The translations under genes were made by a program, and so were the position numbers. A DNA stretch of 64,000 nt, from NCBI GenBank assembly GCA_008638375.1, contig CM018031.1, forward strand, positions 6,906,062-6,970,061. The letters are read 5' to 3'. Within the stretch, counting starts at the first letter, position 1. The number at the start of each line of letters is the position of its first letter. This stretch comes from Nyssa sinensis. Lineage: Eukaryota; Streptophyta; Magnoliopsida; Cornales; Nyssaceae. Of the stretch, positions 41,733 to 52,920 are shown one piece after another. The notes beneath the pieces were generated by a model. It did no database searches, was not told the origin of the DNA, and saw only the letters and a list, made by a program, of their open reading frames with translations.

Positions 41733-41992
41733 TCATATCTCTACTGAGTTTGGTTTGCTGGAGAGAGCCGTAAAAGTTCCTGTCACACTGGAAAACCACC
41801 GATTTAGGGATTTCTTCCCAGAAATTTTGAGAGTGGTCTCAGGAGGTGAGGTAAATGACGGGGTGGAGGAATTTGAAGCAAGCGCAAGATAGAGAGTAAG
41901 GAACACCAGTTCGTAGACGATTCGAAAAGCCATAGGAAGCAATTTGATGAATCGGCAACGGTGAGGGTCACGATCTCAGATCTATCACAGTG
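41733..41992 (-). other. Open segment resembling a signal-peptide exon, unidentified
   Basis: On the minus strand, from about 41933, a frame begins MAFRIVYELVFLTLYLALAS, a hydrophobic start like a secretory signal, followed by a Ser/Thr/Pro-rich stretch. The related but altered MAFQIVYGLVFLTT occurs in each unit of the neighbouring 212-bp repeat. This suggests a captured first exon that was later multiplied. I do not recognise the gene. Confidence 0.35.
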
Positions 41993-42628
41993 CCTAATTT
42001 AAAGGATAAAGAAACAGAAATAAAGAAATCGAGATCGATATTGTACCCTATGTTACATGAAACTCTATGATTGCCTCTGTTCGCAGCAGCCGGCAAGCCA
42101 CTACCAAAGCTTTGAGAAGTTGATCCGTAGTAAGAAACATCAGTCCGTACACGATTTGAAAAGCCATATCAGGGGAGACGGGATGGTGGGAGTTTGAACG
42201 GGTGCCTAATTTAAAGGATAAAGAAACAGAAATAAAGAAATCTAGATCGATATTGTACCCTATGTTACATGAAACTCTATGATTGCCTCTGTTCGCAGCA
42301 GCCGGCAAGCCACTACCAAAGCTTTGAGAAGTTGATCCGTAGTAAGAAACACCAGTCCGTACACGATTTGAAAAGCCATATCAGGGGAGAAGGGATGGTG
42401 GGAGTTTGAACGGGTGCCTAATTTAAAGGATAAAGAAACAGAAATAAAGAAATCTAGATCGATATTGTACCCTATGTTACATGAAACTCTATGATTGCCT
42501 CTGTTCGCAGCAGCCGGCAAGCCACTACCAAAGCTTTGAGAAGTTGATCCGTAGTAAGAAACACCAGTCCGTACACGATTTGAAAAGCCATATCAGGGGA
42601 GAAGGGATGGTGGGAGTTTGAACGGGTT
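41993..42628. repeat. Three tandem copies of a 212-bp unit
   Basis: The phrase GTGCCTAATTTAAAGGATAA, then GATCGATATTGTACCC, then GCCGGCAAGCCACTACC, then GAAAAGCCATATCAGG recurs with an exact 212-base period (for example GCCGGCAAGCC near 42090, 42302 and 42514). Copies two and three differ at very few positions, so the expansion is recent. It lies within the Helitron. The unit contains the hydrophobic MAFQIVYGLVFL frame on the minus strand. Confidence 0.9.
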
Positions 42629-42839
42629 GTATCGAGGAAGAAGGCAGGTGGGAGCTTAACGGTTGTAACGGTTGGTTTGTGGAGTCACTGATTTTGAATG
42701 AATGAGGGGTGTGATGGGGATACATCGGTAATAAAAGTGTAAAATATTTTTGGAGAAAACACATAAAAGGATTCATACATTTATAGGTAGTATAGATATA
42801 GATATAGATATAGATATATAACTGATTTATATTTATATG

Positions 42840-43480
42840 TTTTATATTTAGTTAATTATTTTAGATTTTAAATTAAAATTTTAAATTAATTTAATTTGTA
42901 TAATTTAAATTAAAAGTTTTAATTTTAGCTTATTTATTTATGTATATATTTTTGTTAATTTAAGGTGAATTTATTTATTTAGCTAATTTTTATAATTAAA
43001 GAATTTTTTTCTATTTTAGTTAATTGTTATTTAGAATTTAAATTAATTTTTTAATTAAATTAATTTTGTAATTTAAATTGAATGTTTTAATTTTAGTTTA
43101 TTTTTTAATTTTTAATTTTTAATTTTTGTTAATTTAGGGTGAATTTATTTATTTAGCTAGTTTTTTTAATTTATAATTTTTTTAATTAAGGGTGATTTAA
43201 TTTATTTTGTAATTGATTATTTTATGCTCATTCTTTAAATTAATTTTTGTAATTTAAATTGAATGTTTTAATTTTAGTTTATTTATTTATTTTTGTTAAT
43301 TTAAGGTGAATTTATTTATTTAGCTAATTTTTATAATTGAAGAAGGTTGAAATATTTTAGTTAATTGTTATTTAGAATTTAATTTGGTTCATTCTTTAAA
43401 TTAATTTTTGTAATTTAAATTGAATGTTTTAATTTTAGTTTATTTATTTATTTATTTGCGATCGTTATGTTTAATTATAT
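42840..43480. repeat. AT-rich tandem repeats in the right arm of the Harbinger-like element
   Basis: The phrase TTTTAATTTTAGTTTATTT, followed by GTTAATTTAAGGTGAATT and TATTTAGCTAATTTTT, recurs about four times (starting near 42915, 43085, 43265 and 43425) at roughly 160-180 base spacing with variations. No coding potential. Such subterminal repeats are common in DNA transposons. Confidence 0.75.
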
Positions 43481-46400
43481 TTTTGCTGCAAAAAATATTA
43501 AAATATTAAAATGGCACCCTATTTTAGCACCTATTATTGGAGCAGATTTATAATTCAGGGTGCCAAAATACTGTTCAAGGTTGTAAATGGGTGATTTGGC
43601 ACCCCAAAATGCAACTCCCCTTGGAGTTGCTCTTAATTCGTTATTTATCTGCAGCAGAACGAGGGAAAGGAGGAAATTGCTAAAAAATTGGTTAAACAAA
43701 TATGCTGCATCTTTTAGTAAATGAAAATGAAATACTGTTTTTTTTCTTTTTTCTTTCAAAGGGTTCCATATCCTTTTTTCTCATTTTCTTCGAGGACCAC
43801 ATGGAGACTTGGATTTTGGCTAACATATGTTGTCGTGTTTTGTTGCCATAAACTTCTAATATATGCTTTGTGATGTGGTCTCAGTGTACTTAGAATCTAA
43901 TTTGGAACTTCCTTATTTATTGATTGCAGCACTAGACAGTGTGAGAGGATTCATTGCTTCAAAGAACGAAAGGTTCTTAAAGGCACCACAAAGGTGACCA
44001 AAAAAATCAGAGAATTGAACAATGTCCTTGATGATAAGGATCATTCTCACATTATTTGGTGGAAGGAGGTGCGCTAGGTGACTGTATTTTGTTGAAATTG
44101 ATATATTACCTGCATAATTTAAATTACAAACTCTGATTGAGAACAGAGATTTTGGAATTTCCTAGTAAAATCTTATGCTGCCGTGGCTTCTTATTGCAGA
44201 GGATGCAGATGTGTAGAAAGCCTTCTTCTGTCCAACTAATTAAAAGGATCACTTATTCTAATTTGCTAGGGTTGGATTGTAACCTAAAAAATGGGAGCTG
44301 AGTTCTCAATGTTGCTGCGGTTAGCAACAATTTATTCTTTTATGTCTTGTTAAGTGCTTTATTTAATTATTTTCGGGTGGCTTAACTCTTCCTGAATTAG
44401 AAATAGAGTTCTTAATTGGCTTGCAGAGTTTCATCTCCACTTTCATTGAAGTGGAATATTATTTTGATAGGTAGGTAAATTATATATGTTATTTTTGTAT
44501 TATACTATAGTATGATCTATATTAGCATTTATGTGGCATTCAAAATTCAAAATCTCTTTCCTTTACAAATTTAATTATTGGAATAAATCAGCATTAGAGA
44601 TGGCAATGGGCTGTGTTAGATGGACTCTGATATATGTATTGGATGTGTAACTCTGTTATATGTGTCAAATGTGGGTGTATGTTTAGGTCTTAGATTCATA
44701 ATCCTCAAATCTTAGAAAATGGTGATACGATTAATCGCCAAAGTGACCAAATTCTCTTCTTACATGATATTTTATAATGATGCGTCCATGTAACATATTG
44801 TCACCAGCATGCGAGAGAAATAGGTGCACTTTTGAAGATGTGGTGTTGCCCGTCTGTAGGCTAAAGAAAATCTTACTAGATACATTTCTTATTCTGGAAA
44901 ATTTCCAGATTCTATACTTTTATTTGTTGATTTTCTTGGCAATTTGAGTTGTCTAGACGGGGCTTATTTTTATCCCTGTATATTCTAAGTGTAAATGGGT
45001 TGCACCCCCTTTGGCGCTTTTGTTTTATAAATGATATAATACTTTTCATAAGAAGCACTGTTGCAGAAGTGATTGCACTTCAGTAAATTCGTAATGGTGA
45101 GTTGACAGATCTCTTGATTAGAAGCTGTTGAAATTGGAAATGTTTAGTTGACAGATCTATTGTTTAGGAGCTTTTGTTAAGATGTAGATGGGTGTATGTT
45201 GTGTATTGTAGAGTTAATGAACTAGCAAAAAGGTAGAACATACCCAGATTACCAAATAAAATATTTATGATATATCTTTTTTTATAAAAAGAAACCAATG
45301 TGTTTTCAAGACTTCAATGTATTGTTATCAACAATTTTACACCTTGCTTTAGATAAATCCATATTCCTGGGACCTCAATATATCCACTTTATTGATATAT
45401 AATGCATTGGATGCATGAAATTAACTATTAGAGGACATTTGTATTAGATGATAATGATCACATATGTTGTAGCAACTCTTTCATGTAACATTACATTGTT
45501 TTAAATACTTTTCTAGATAAATTTCTGGATCAAGTGCCTGTGAGGGTTCGATAAAGTTTCACATATTAATTGCAGAGGAAAATAAGAGAGCGAAGAAGAA
45601 ATTTTATGATTTTCCACTAATGTTGCTTGTATCATTGTTCAACATTACTCCAAAAAGCTAGTACAGGTGGAACTTTATTTATTTAAAGAAATGCCAAACC
45701 CTTGATAGATTGGTATCCCATTATCATGATAAGCTTTATCTAGTCGACACTTGAACAGGGAGTCTTCGATGCTTGGTTGATTGAGATCATGCATTAGGTA
45801 GGGATAATGACATTCTGATCCAACAATTGGTGAATATTGAGGAGAAACTTTACTATTATAGTTAATATTTTTTATTATTATTTAAGAACGAAAAGTGGGT
45901 TGCTACTATTTTCTGTCTGTGGTCTGATAAAGAAGCAAATGTTTGGACATAAGCAGTGACACTTGGGTTTGGGAGGTGAAGCTTGAGATTTCTATCTGAA
46001 TATACTCTCTATTTGAATAGCACAATAACAACTTAAATTTATCTTTTCCTATCAATATCTCTATTATGGGGATCAACTCATATATTTTGAACCACTCATT
46101 AAAATTTTAGAATAACAAAAAAATTCGTCATTACTTTTGATTTCTTTGATCAACTCATCTTTGCGTTTTGGCCATTGGTATTGTTCATATTTCAGGTTAT
46201 ATTTGTTCGATTATCTAGAAAATTGACTGCACTTTTGTTGATTTTTTTTTTGGGTGATAAGTCTGCATTTTTGTTGAAGATGACAAAGGGTATTAGTTCT
46301 CCACTGGGAATTTGCTCCATTGATGTTGCCCTATTGATCCATCTTCTATTTCTTTTAAGAATTTTTATTACCTCAAGGAATATATTTTGATACAGGTAAC

Positions 46401-48540
46401 TTCTTACATTACCTTTTTCTATCCGAAGGGCAGAGAGTCAGCCAATATATTCTTTATCAGTACTTGAAAACATGCAAAGCCAGTCTCCGATCAATTCAAC
46501 CACATGATAATTTGTTTTCTCAGGGCTGCAAAACTTATAATTTATAGACTCCTCTCTCTCACTAATATACATGGTTTTACTTTTGCTTAAAAATTAATGC
46601 ATAAGTAATTGTGTTGAATGTAGTCTAAAAGAAGGAACGCTTAACTGGGAGATGTTGCAGTTCAAGTCTAAATTTCCACGTGAAGTTTTGCTCTGTAGAG
46701 TATGTTACTATTATTTCCATTTACTCTGATTTTTGACTTAAAGTGCTCTCTTATTTTATTTGCATAATTGAAATTTCTCGTGCCTTGTATTTCCATTGTA
46801 CATCCATGATTGAAAACGATACAAGTTCTTTGTCTTTTTCAGGTTGGGGATTTTTATGAGGCTATTGGAATTGATGCTTGTATTCTTGTTGAATATGCTG
46901 GTCTAAATCCATTTGGTGGTTTGCGTTCAGACAGTATTCCAAGAGCTGGCTGCCCTGTTGTGGTACTATATTTCTTTTGTTGTGCATCTTTTAGCTGGTT
47001 TCTTTTTGTTCAAAGAATCTTATGTTTCAAGATATATAACGCCAAACAATCAGAATCTGTTTTAAGTTCTTTTCTATTTTCAATAATATTGACGACCCAG
47101 TTTGAATTTTAGCCGTCCAAAATCCTTCTGTGCCATTTGCACTTTGCCATTCAATTTTCATTTTTTGATGTTGTGTTAAAGGGATTTTCTTTAGCCAAGT
47201 TTAGTGGATGAGATTTTGATTTATCCTTTGTACTGGGATCAAGCGTAGTGCCAACATGAAGATGTGATGTGGTTTAGGTAATGTCAATGTGGCATCTAGA
47301 ACAAGGCCTCTACAATTGTGGCCATTGAGGTGTCTTTGAGGGTTATATATTTAGCTTTCAATCTGGGTTATTGTTCAGCCCCAAAATGTATCCTGTCAGC
47401 CAAGAGGCATTGAATTTAATAACATTGTCAGAGATATGGAGGCCGCCCGTAATTCGTTTCTCAAATATTTATGCCTAAAACACGGAGACTAGAGACGATG
47501 ACAAAGGGAAAGCGGGGCATCCCCACCCCCAAGACCAAACAGTCCAAAAACAATTCTCTATAGTTATGTGTTTTTCTTGATGAATCCCTCAAATACAAGG
47601 CTGCCCTTCAAAACTTTTAAATTTGAAACAGGAGCCCCCACATCCTATTGTGATTAAGTGAAGATTTAGGCACAAAAAGGATTTGAAATCCGTTCAAACT
47701 ATAAGACATAAATAAGATTGCAATCAAATTAGAAAACATATATAAATATGATTTTTCAATTTTTTACCTTATGTTGTTATCAACGTTTGTGGCCTATTTT
47801 GATTTTGATTTTAAGAGAACTTTGGTGAAAGGAGAAAAAAGGAAAAATAAAAAAAGAAGAGGATAATGGTTCGTAGTGGGTTTAGTAGATAATTGTTCCA
47901 GGATCATTTGGTAAATCATTAAATTGCTTACTTGATAGGGACTAATTTCGATCCAACTGCAATGCATTACAGACGCAATCCACCATTTCACTATAAGTAA
48001 CATCATGATTCACTCTTACACATGTTCTCGGAGTACGCATATCGTAAGAAAATCCTTCTTTCCCATAAAATGTGCTGCCCCCCAAAAATAGACATACAGT
48101 TGCGCGTCTCCGTGCCATTTATAACCTCCAATCTAGAATGGAAAAATTTAGTAAATTTCAAATTTTCAGCAATACATACAAACCACAAATATGTAAGTAA
48201 TTGACAAAAAAAAAAACACCACTCGTACAACAACTCAAACAGTAGCCTAAAACTTCAGTAACTAGCCCAAAAAAATCATCCACAAAGCAGCCAAAAACTT
48301 TACAAAACAGCCCTTAAAATCAGCCATAAAGCAGCTAAAAATTTCAACACTGTTTTCTAATAAATTGCAATGATAGAATGATAACCATATACTGTTTTCA
48401 CTCCATAACAATCATAATTTACTTTTGCATTTTAGTAACTTAAGTTTAATACATATTTCCTTTTTACAAACAATTTTTTTCTTCAATACCTCAATTAAAC
48501 TTTAAACATATACTGTTTTTCAAAAGTACATAATCTATAC

Positions 48541-48636
48541 CTGTATCTCTAGAAGAATAAAGTAGCAAACCAGGACTTTGGTGCCTTTAGAACCAGGAGC
48601 TGCACGAAGGTAACAACCAGCTGCAGTAAGGGATGT
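48541..48636 (-). other. Exon-like open segment, unidentified
   Basis: On the minus strand a 96-base open segment (32 codons, including AGCYLRAAPGSKGTKVLV) is framed by an acceptor (ATCTTGCAG) and a donor (GTATAG). It is clearly less AT-rich than its surroundings. A frame starting MASVPPVREPSHLPIL lies upstream on the same strand (48715-48903). I recognise no family. It may be a gene fragment brought in with the spacer. Confidence 0.3.
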
Positions 48637-49081
48637 CTGCAAGATTGTCATAACAGATCTGTGAACATTCAATTTGAAAATTAATAAAGAGGTTTAATGT
48701 ATGTACCTATAATTTCAGTATGAAAGTAGTCTAACAGCAATTTTGGTGCCCCACCTTGAACTGGCCTGTGCCTTTGTGAGATGAACTGAGAGATTCAGAT
48801 GAAAAACCGTCAAACAGAACAGAGTGAGAGTGAATAATTCAATGGCGTCGGTGGTGAGTATGGGGAGATGACTAGGCTCTCTCACCGGAGGGACTGAAGC
48901 CAACCAGACTAGGAAGAGTCCAGATCCACTTGAGCTACTATTCCTTCTATTGATCTAACCAAGAGATCAGGAAAAACAGAAGAGAAAGACTTGGTGTTGG
49001 TGGCTCCAAGAGATCAGGAAAGACGGAAGAGAAAGACGAAAGACGGAAGGAAAGACTCTGTATTTTTTGTTATATCCGCAT

Positions 49082-49194
49082 AAAAAGCGTAGAAGATTAT
49101 TACGCCTTTGAAAGACGTATAACTTTAATACGTCTTTCAAAGGCGTATCAATTTTTTACGCCTTTGAAAGGCGTAATAATCTTCTACGCTTTTT
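49082..49194. repeat. Nested inverted repeats (double hairpin)
   Basis: The outer arms, 49082-49114 and 49162-49194, are reverse complements over 33 bases with one mismatch. Overlapping the left arm is an inner perfect 19-bp stem, 49102-49120 with 49128-49146, around a 7-base loop. Both are built from the word ACGCCTTTGAAAG and variants (ACGTCTTTCAAAGGCGT). It lies just before the start of unit B. Confidence 0.9.
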
Positions 49195-50256
49195 CAACGA
49201 ACATAGCCTCAGAAGCGTATAAGATTTACACGCTTTTGAAAAGTACCTGGGTCTGGGAATTAAGTTGAAAAGTGCTTGGGTCGGGTCAAAAAGTTTTAAA
49301 TGTACCCAGGTCGGGTAAAAAATTCTCAAAAATCGGATCCAAACTTAATTTTTTTGGGTCATTTGTTGGACTAATGGTCCATGAAAAATATCATAGTTAT
49401 TAAAATAATGTTACTGATCTCATCCTTTTATTTTACTTTAATTTTATTTTTTTCACGTGATTGAGACAGTACAATTAATTAATAAATAATGAGTTTTACT
49501 TATATGACAGAATAAGATTAAAATATTAAGTAAAATATTTTTTAAAAAAATGTTAATGTCAATTAGGATAACATATGTAATACAAACGCGTGATACTGCA
49601 CTAATTAGATCGCGAGTGCGACCACTCGTAACTAACGCTAGCATTCTTTCATAAAAAAATAAAATCTCTAACATTTCTCTAATTATTATATAGTTTATAA
49701 AATCCCTTGAAATTAAGAACAATCTGAAAAAAAAAATTACAAAATTTTAAAATTTTATAACTTATAATTTATAAATATATTTGTATTAAAATTTATATAT
49801 TTAAATTCTAAAAATTAAAATTTAATCAAATAAAATTCATATTAAATATAAAAATTTTAAAATATAAAAAATCGCTTCAAAACTATAAAAATTCGTCTCA
49901 ACCCATGACCTCCCTCTTAATTAAAAAAGGTGTAAAAACAACCATGCAATTTCTTGGCTCCACTGGAGACTTGAAAGGAGACTAATTGGATCCAGCTGTG
50001 GAGTGAACAAGAAGTTACTGGGAAGGATGTGTGCATATCATTATTATATTTAATTATAATAATTTTATATATTATACAAAAAAAAATCATTGTTAAATAA
50101 GTATGTATTAAAAAGTCACTTGAAGAGGACTAACCCATTTATAATAATTTCATAAAAAAAAAAATTTGCTCTATAATTTTTTTATACTTATTTTTAACTA
50201 ACAAATAATTATTTAATGTTAACAACTAATTTGCATGTATCTTTATTTCTAAGCTT

Positions 50257-51761
50257 CAAAGTCTCTCTTGTGTAAATTAATGATATAATATATCTTTTTT
50301 TTTTTTGGAAATAATCTTTCTTACCAAACCTTTCAATGGTATGTTGAGTGAGTCTATCAAGTAACCATCAATATTTTGTTTTAGAGTGTTATTTCCACCA
50401 CTTAAAAAATAAAAACATTTAAAAGTATTTCAAAATCTTGATGGTTAAGTGGTGGAAATAACACTATAAAACAAAATATTGATAATTACTTGAAAGACTC
50501 ACTCGACATACCATTAAAAAGGTCTAGTAAGAAAGATTATTCCTAAGACGAAGAGAGATTATATCTTTAATTTACACAGGAAAGACTTTGATGCACCTTA
50601 ACGCACGACATTTGTGTATGTGGTGAGAGATTCGTGGTTGAATTCATCTTGTATGATGTGGACTCACTCAATATATCATTGAAAGGTCTGGTAAGAAAGA
50701 TTATTTCCAAGAAGAAGAGATAGATTATATCCTTAATTTACACAAGAGAGACTTTGACGCACCTTAACGCACGGCACTTGTGTATGTGGTGAGAGCTTCG
50801 TGGTTGAATTCATCTTGTATGATGTGTCTCTCCAGAACATACACCGAGGATACAAAAAGAAAAATTTTGTTAAATAAGTATGTATTAAAAAGTCACTCGA
50901 GAAGGGTTAACCCATTTATAATAATTTCATAAAAAAAATTAGCTCTAAAATTTGTTTATACTTATTTTTAACTATTAAATAATTATTTAATGTTAATGAC
51001 TAATTTGCATGTATCTTTATTTCTAAGCTTCACCCTAGCTAGTAATAAAGATACATGCAAATTAATCGTTAACATTAAATAATTATTTACTAGTTAAAAA
51101 TAAGTATAAAAAATTTTAGAGCTAATTTTTTTTTATGAAATTATTATAAATGGGTTAACCCTCGATACATGCAAATTAGTCGTTAACATTAAATAATTAT
51201 TTACTAGTTAAAAATAAGTATAAAAAAAATTTAGAGCTAATTTTTTTTTATGAAATTATTATAAATGGTTTAACCCTCCTCGAGTGACTTTTTAGTACAT
51301 ACTTATTTAACAAAAATTTTCTTTTGTATCCTCAGTATTTGTTGTTTGGGAGAGACACATCATACAAGATGAATTCAACCACGAATCTCTCACCACATAC
51401 ACAAATGTCGTGCGTTAAGGTGCGTCAAAGTCTCTCTTGTGTAAATTAAGTATATAATCTATCTCTTCGTCTTAGGAATAATCTTTCTTACCAAACCTTT
51501 TTAATGGTATGTTGAGTGAGTCTTTCAAGTAACCATCAATATTTTGTTTTATAGTGTTATTTCCACCACTTAACCATCAAGATTTTGAAATACTTTTAAA
51601 TGTTTTTATTTTTTAAGTGGTGGAAATAACACTCTAAAACAAAATGTTGATGGTTACTTGATAGACTCACTCAACATACCATTGAAAGGGCTGGTAAGAA
51701 AGATTATTTCTAAAAAAAAAAAAGATATATTATATCATTAATTTACACAGGAGAGACTTTG
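50257..51761. repeat. Imperfect 1.5-kb palindrome
   Basis: The left arm (50257 to about 51044) and right arm (about 51045-51761) are inverted copies. CAAAGTCTCTCTTGTGTAAA at the left end is mirrored by TTTACACAGGAGAGACTTTG at the right end. The centre is CACCCTAGCTAG followed by TAATAAAGATACATGC, the reverse of GCATGTATCTTTATT just before it. The right arm repeats a 120-base piece (51050-51160 and 51165-51275), and the left arm has an extra copy of the CACGACA module. Unit A has no palindrome here. No coding frame. Confidence 0.85.
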
Positions 51762-52919
51762 ACGCACCTTAACGCACGACACTTGTGTATGTGGTGAGAG
51801 CTTCGTGGTTGAATTTATATTGTATGATGTGTCTCTCCCAAACATATATCGAGGATTACAAAAGTCCAATTTTATGCAATACGTGAGATAGACCTTAATA
51901 TACCTTAACGCATGGTACTTGTGCATGTGGTGCAAGTTTCGTGATTCAATTATTGTTATGTCTCAAAGTGTGCATATATAAGTTGGCCGTGTTTTACTTT
52001 ATGATTTGATGAGTTTTTAAGGATTTTAAGTTTTTCATAGTCTTTTGAAATACTTTCAAAATGTATTTTCTTTCTAAGTGGTGGAAATGAGACTCTAAAA
52101 CAAAACCTTGACAGTTACTTGACTGACTCACTCAACATACCATTGAAAGGTCTGGTAAGAAAGATTATTCTCGAAATGAACAAAAAAATTATATCCTTAA
52201 TTTACACAGGAGAGACTTCAACGCACTTTAACACACGACACTTTTGTATGTGGTTGGAGCTTCATGGTTGATTCATCTTGTATGATGTGTCTCTCTCAAA
52301 CATACATCGTGGATCACAAAAAGTACAACTTTTCACAATACGTGGAGTAGACCTTAACACAACTTGTGCATGTGATTCGAGTTTCATAATTTAATTATTG
52401 TTATGTATGATGTATCTCTCCAAGATATATACTCGGAGGACCACAGAAGTCCGACTTTACATAACTGATAAATCTTATATATAAATAAATATACACATGT
52501 GTATATATACTAGCATTTATCTGTACACGAGTTATACAATTATTACAAAAATAATTATTGATTGTTAGTTTGAGATTTTATAATTTTATAATTATTATAG
52601 GTTTCAATTTTAAAAAGTTTAAGCGTAAATTTTTTTTATTCTTAAATTATTGTATATCGAAGAATAAATATTATCCCATGCATGTCATGTTGTTTTATTA
52701 TTTTTCTCACTTTTTTTTCACTTTCCTTTTTAAAAAAATTTCAGGATTATCCTTTTTTTGTTGAATTTTTTTTTTCGACAGCAACATGTATAATCTTCAC
52801 TCTCAATATTATTCAATTACATTCATAGAGTATTTTTCATCTAATAAATTAAAACATAAAATTGAGAGAGATTAATCATTAAAATCTTCCTATAAAGCAA
52901 TTACACCTATTTAGCAGGT

Positions 52920-52920
<1 letters not shown>

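Larger units (their letters stand above)
30318..42796 (-). mobile_element. Non-autonomous Helitron, 12.5 kb, carrying gene fragments
   Basis: On the minus strand the element starts with TCTATACTACCTATAAAT at 42796 and ends with CTAG at 30318-30321. Seven bases before the CTAG is a 7-bp-stem hairpin, CACGTGC-3-nt loop-GCACGTG (30329-30345 on plus). The base before the start is A and the base after the end is T, as expected for insertion between A and T with no target duplication. These are the classic plant Helitron ends. No Rep-helicase gene is seen in 12.5 kb, so it depends on a helper. It carries a PTI1-like kinase fragment, a three-fold 212-bp repeat and other exon-like pieces mostly in minus orientation, the element's own sense. 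An adjoining TATAGA microsatellite makes the 5' border uncertain by up to about 20 bases. Confidence 0.8.
29677..43632. mobile_element. PIF/Harbinger-like element split by a Helitron
   Basis: The left end GAGTAACTCCAACGG and the reversed right end GAGCAACTCCAAGGG are inverted repeats, and similarity extends about 40 bases inward (GAGTTGCAT, then GGGGTG and CAAAT). TTA flanks both sides (29674-29676, 43633-43635), the duplication made by PIF/Harbinger transposons, whose plant ends commonly look like GAGCATCTCCAAC. Unit B shows the empty site with one TTA (59219-59221). Without the inner Helitron the element is about 1.48 kb (29677-30317 plus 42797-43632) with no transposase, hence non-autonomous. 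It sits in intron 1 of MSH1 copy A. The left part has CT/TA microsatellites; the right part has AT-rich repeats. Confidence 0.88.
29080..46962 (+). pseudogene. MSH1: MSH1 5' fragment, copy A (exons 1-5 only)
   Basis: MSH1 is the plant MutS homologue sent to mitochondria and plastids that suppresses recombination between organelle repeats. Exons 29080-29195, 43930-44068, 44200-44297, 46624-46699 and 46843-46962 join in frame to 183 residues. They begin MYWLTAKNVVVSVPRWRSL (targeting region), pass through VLDDKDHSHIIWWKE and NWEMLQFKSKFPREVLLCR, and end in MutS domain I with the mismatch-binding F-Y-E motif (147-149) and GLNPFGGLRSDSIPRAG. The full protein is over 1,100 residues; the rest of MutS, the ATPase and the GIY-YIG domain are absent. 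Damage: the exon 3 donor is changed from GTGAGT (copy B) to CTGAGT, and homology to B ends at 47946 with no exon 6. Intron 1 is swollen to 14.7 kb by nested transposons. Identity is sure; loss of function is strongly indicated. Confidence 0.93.
22266..47946. repeat. Large direct duplication, unit A
   Basis: Unit A runs from the GGATCCAAAC segment in the second IIL1-upstream copy to GGGACTAAT at 47938-47946. It matches 49323-62489 in the same order and orientation: AT-rich leader, diverged internal repeats, EF-hand gene, long AT-rich stretch and MSH1 exons 1-5 with introns. It is longer than unit B mainly because of a 13,956-bp insertion (29677-43632) and about 1.1 kb more in MSH1 intron 3. 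Base differences and small indels are frequent, so the copies are not recent identical twins. Confidence 0.9.
47947..49322. other. Unique spacer between duplication units A and B
   Basis: This 1.38-kb stretch has no partner in either unit. It contains low-complexity CAGCC/AAAGCAGC text near 48230-48350, one exon-like piece on the minus strand (48541-48636), and a compact double hairpin (49082-49194). The last part (49205-49320) repeats the phrases GAAAAGTACCTGGGTC / GAAAAGTGCTTGGGTCGGGT / TACCCAGGTCGGGTAAA, three variants of one short unit. No complete gene is seen. Confidence 0.6.

Noticed and set aside
29674..43635. One large autonomous Harbinger transposon of 14 kb
   Set aside because: No transposase is seen, and most of the length is explained by a Helitron with its own ends.
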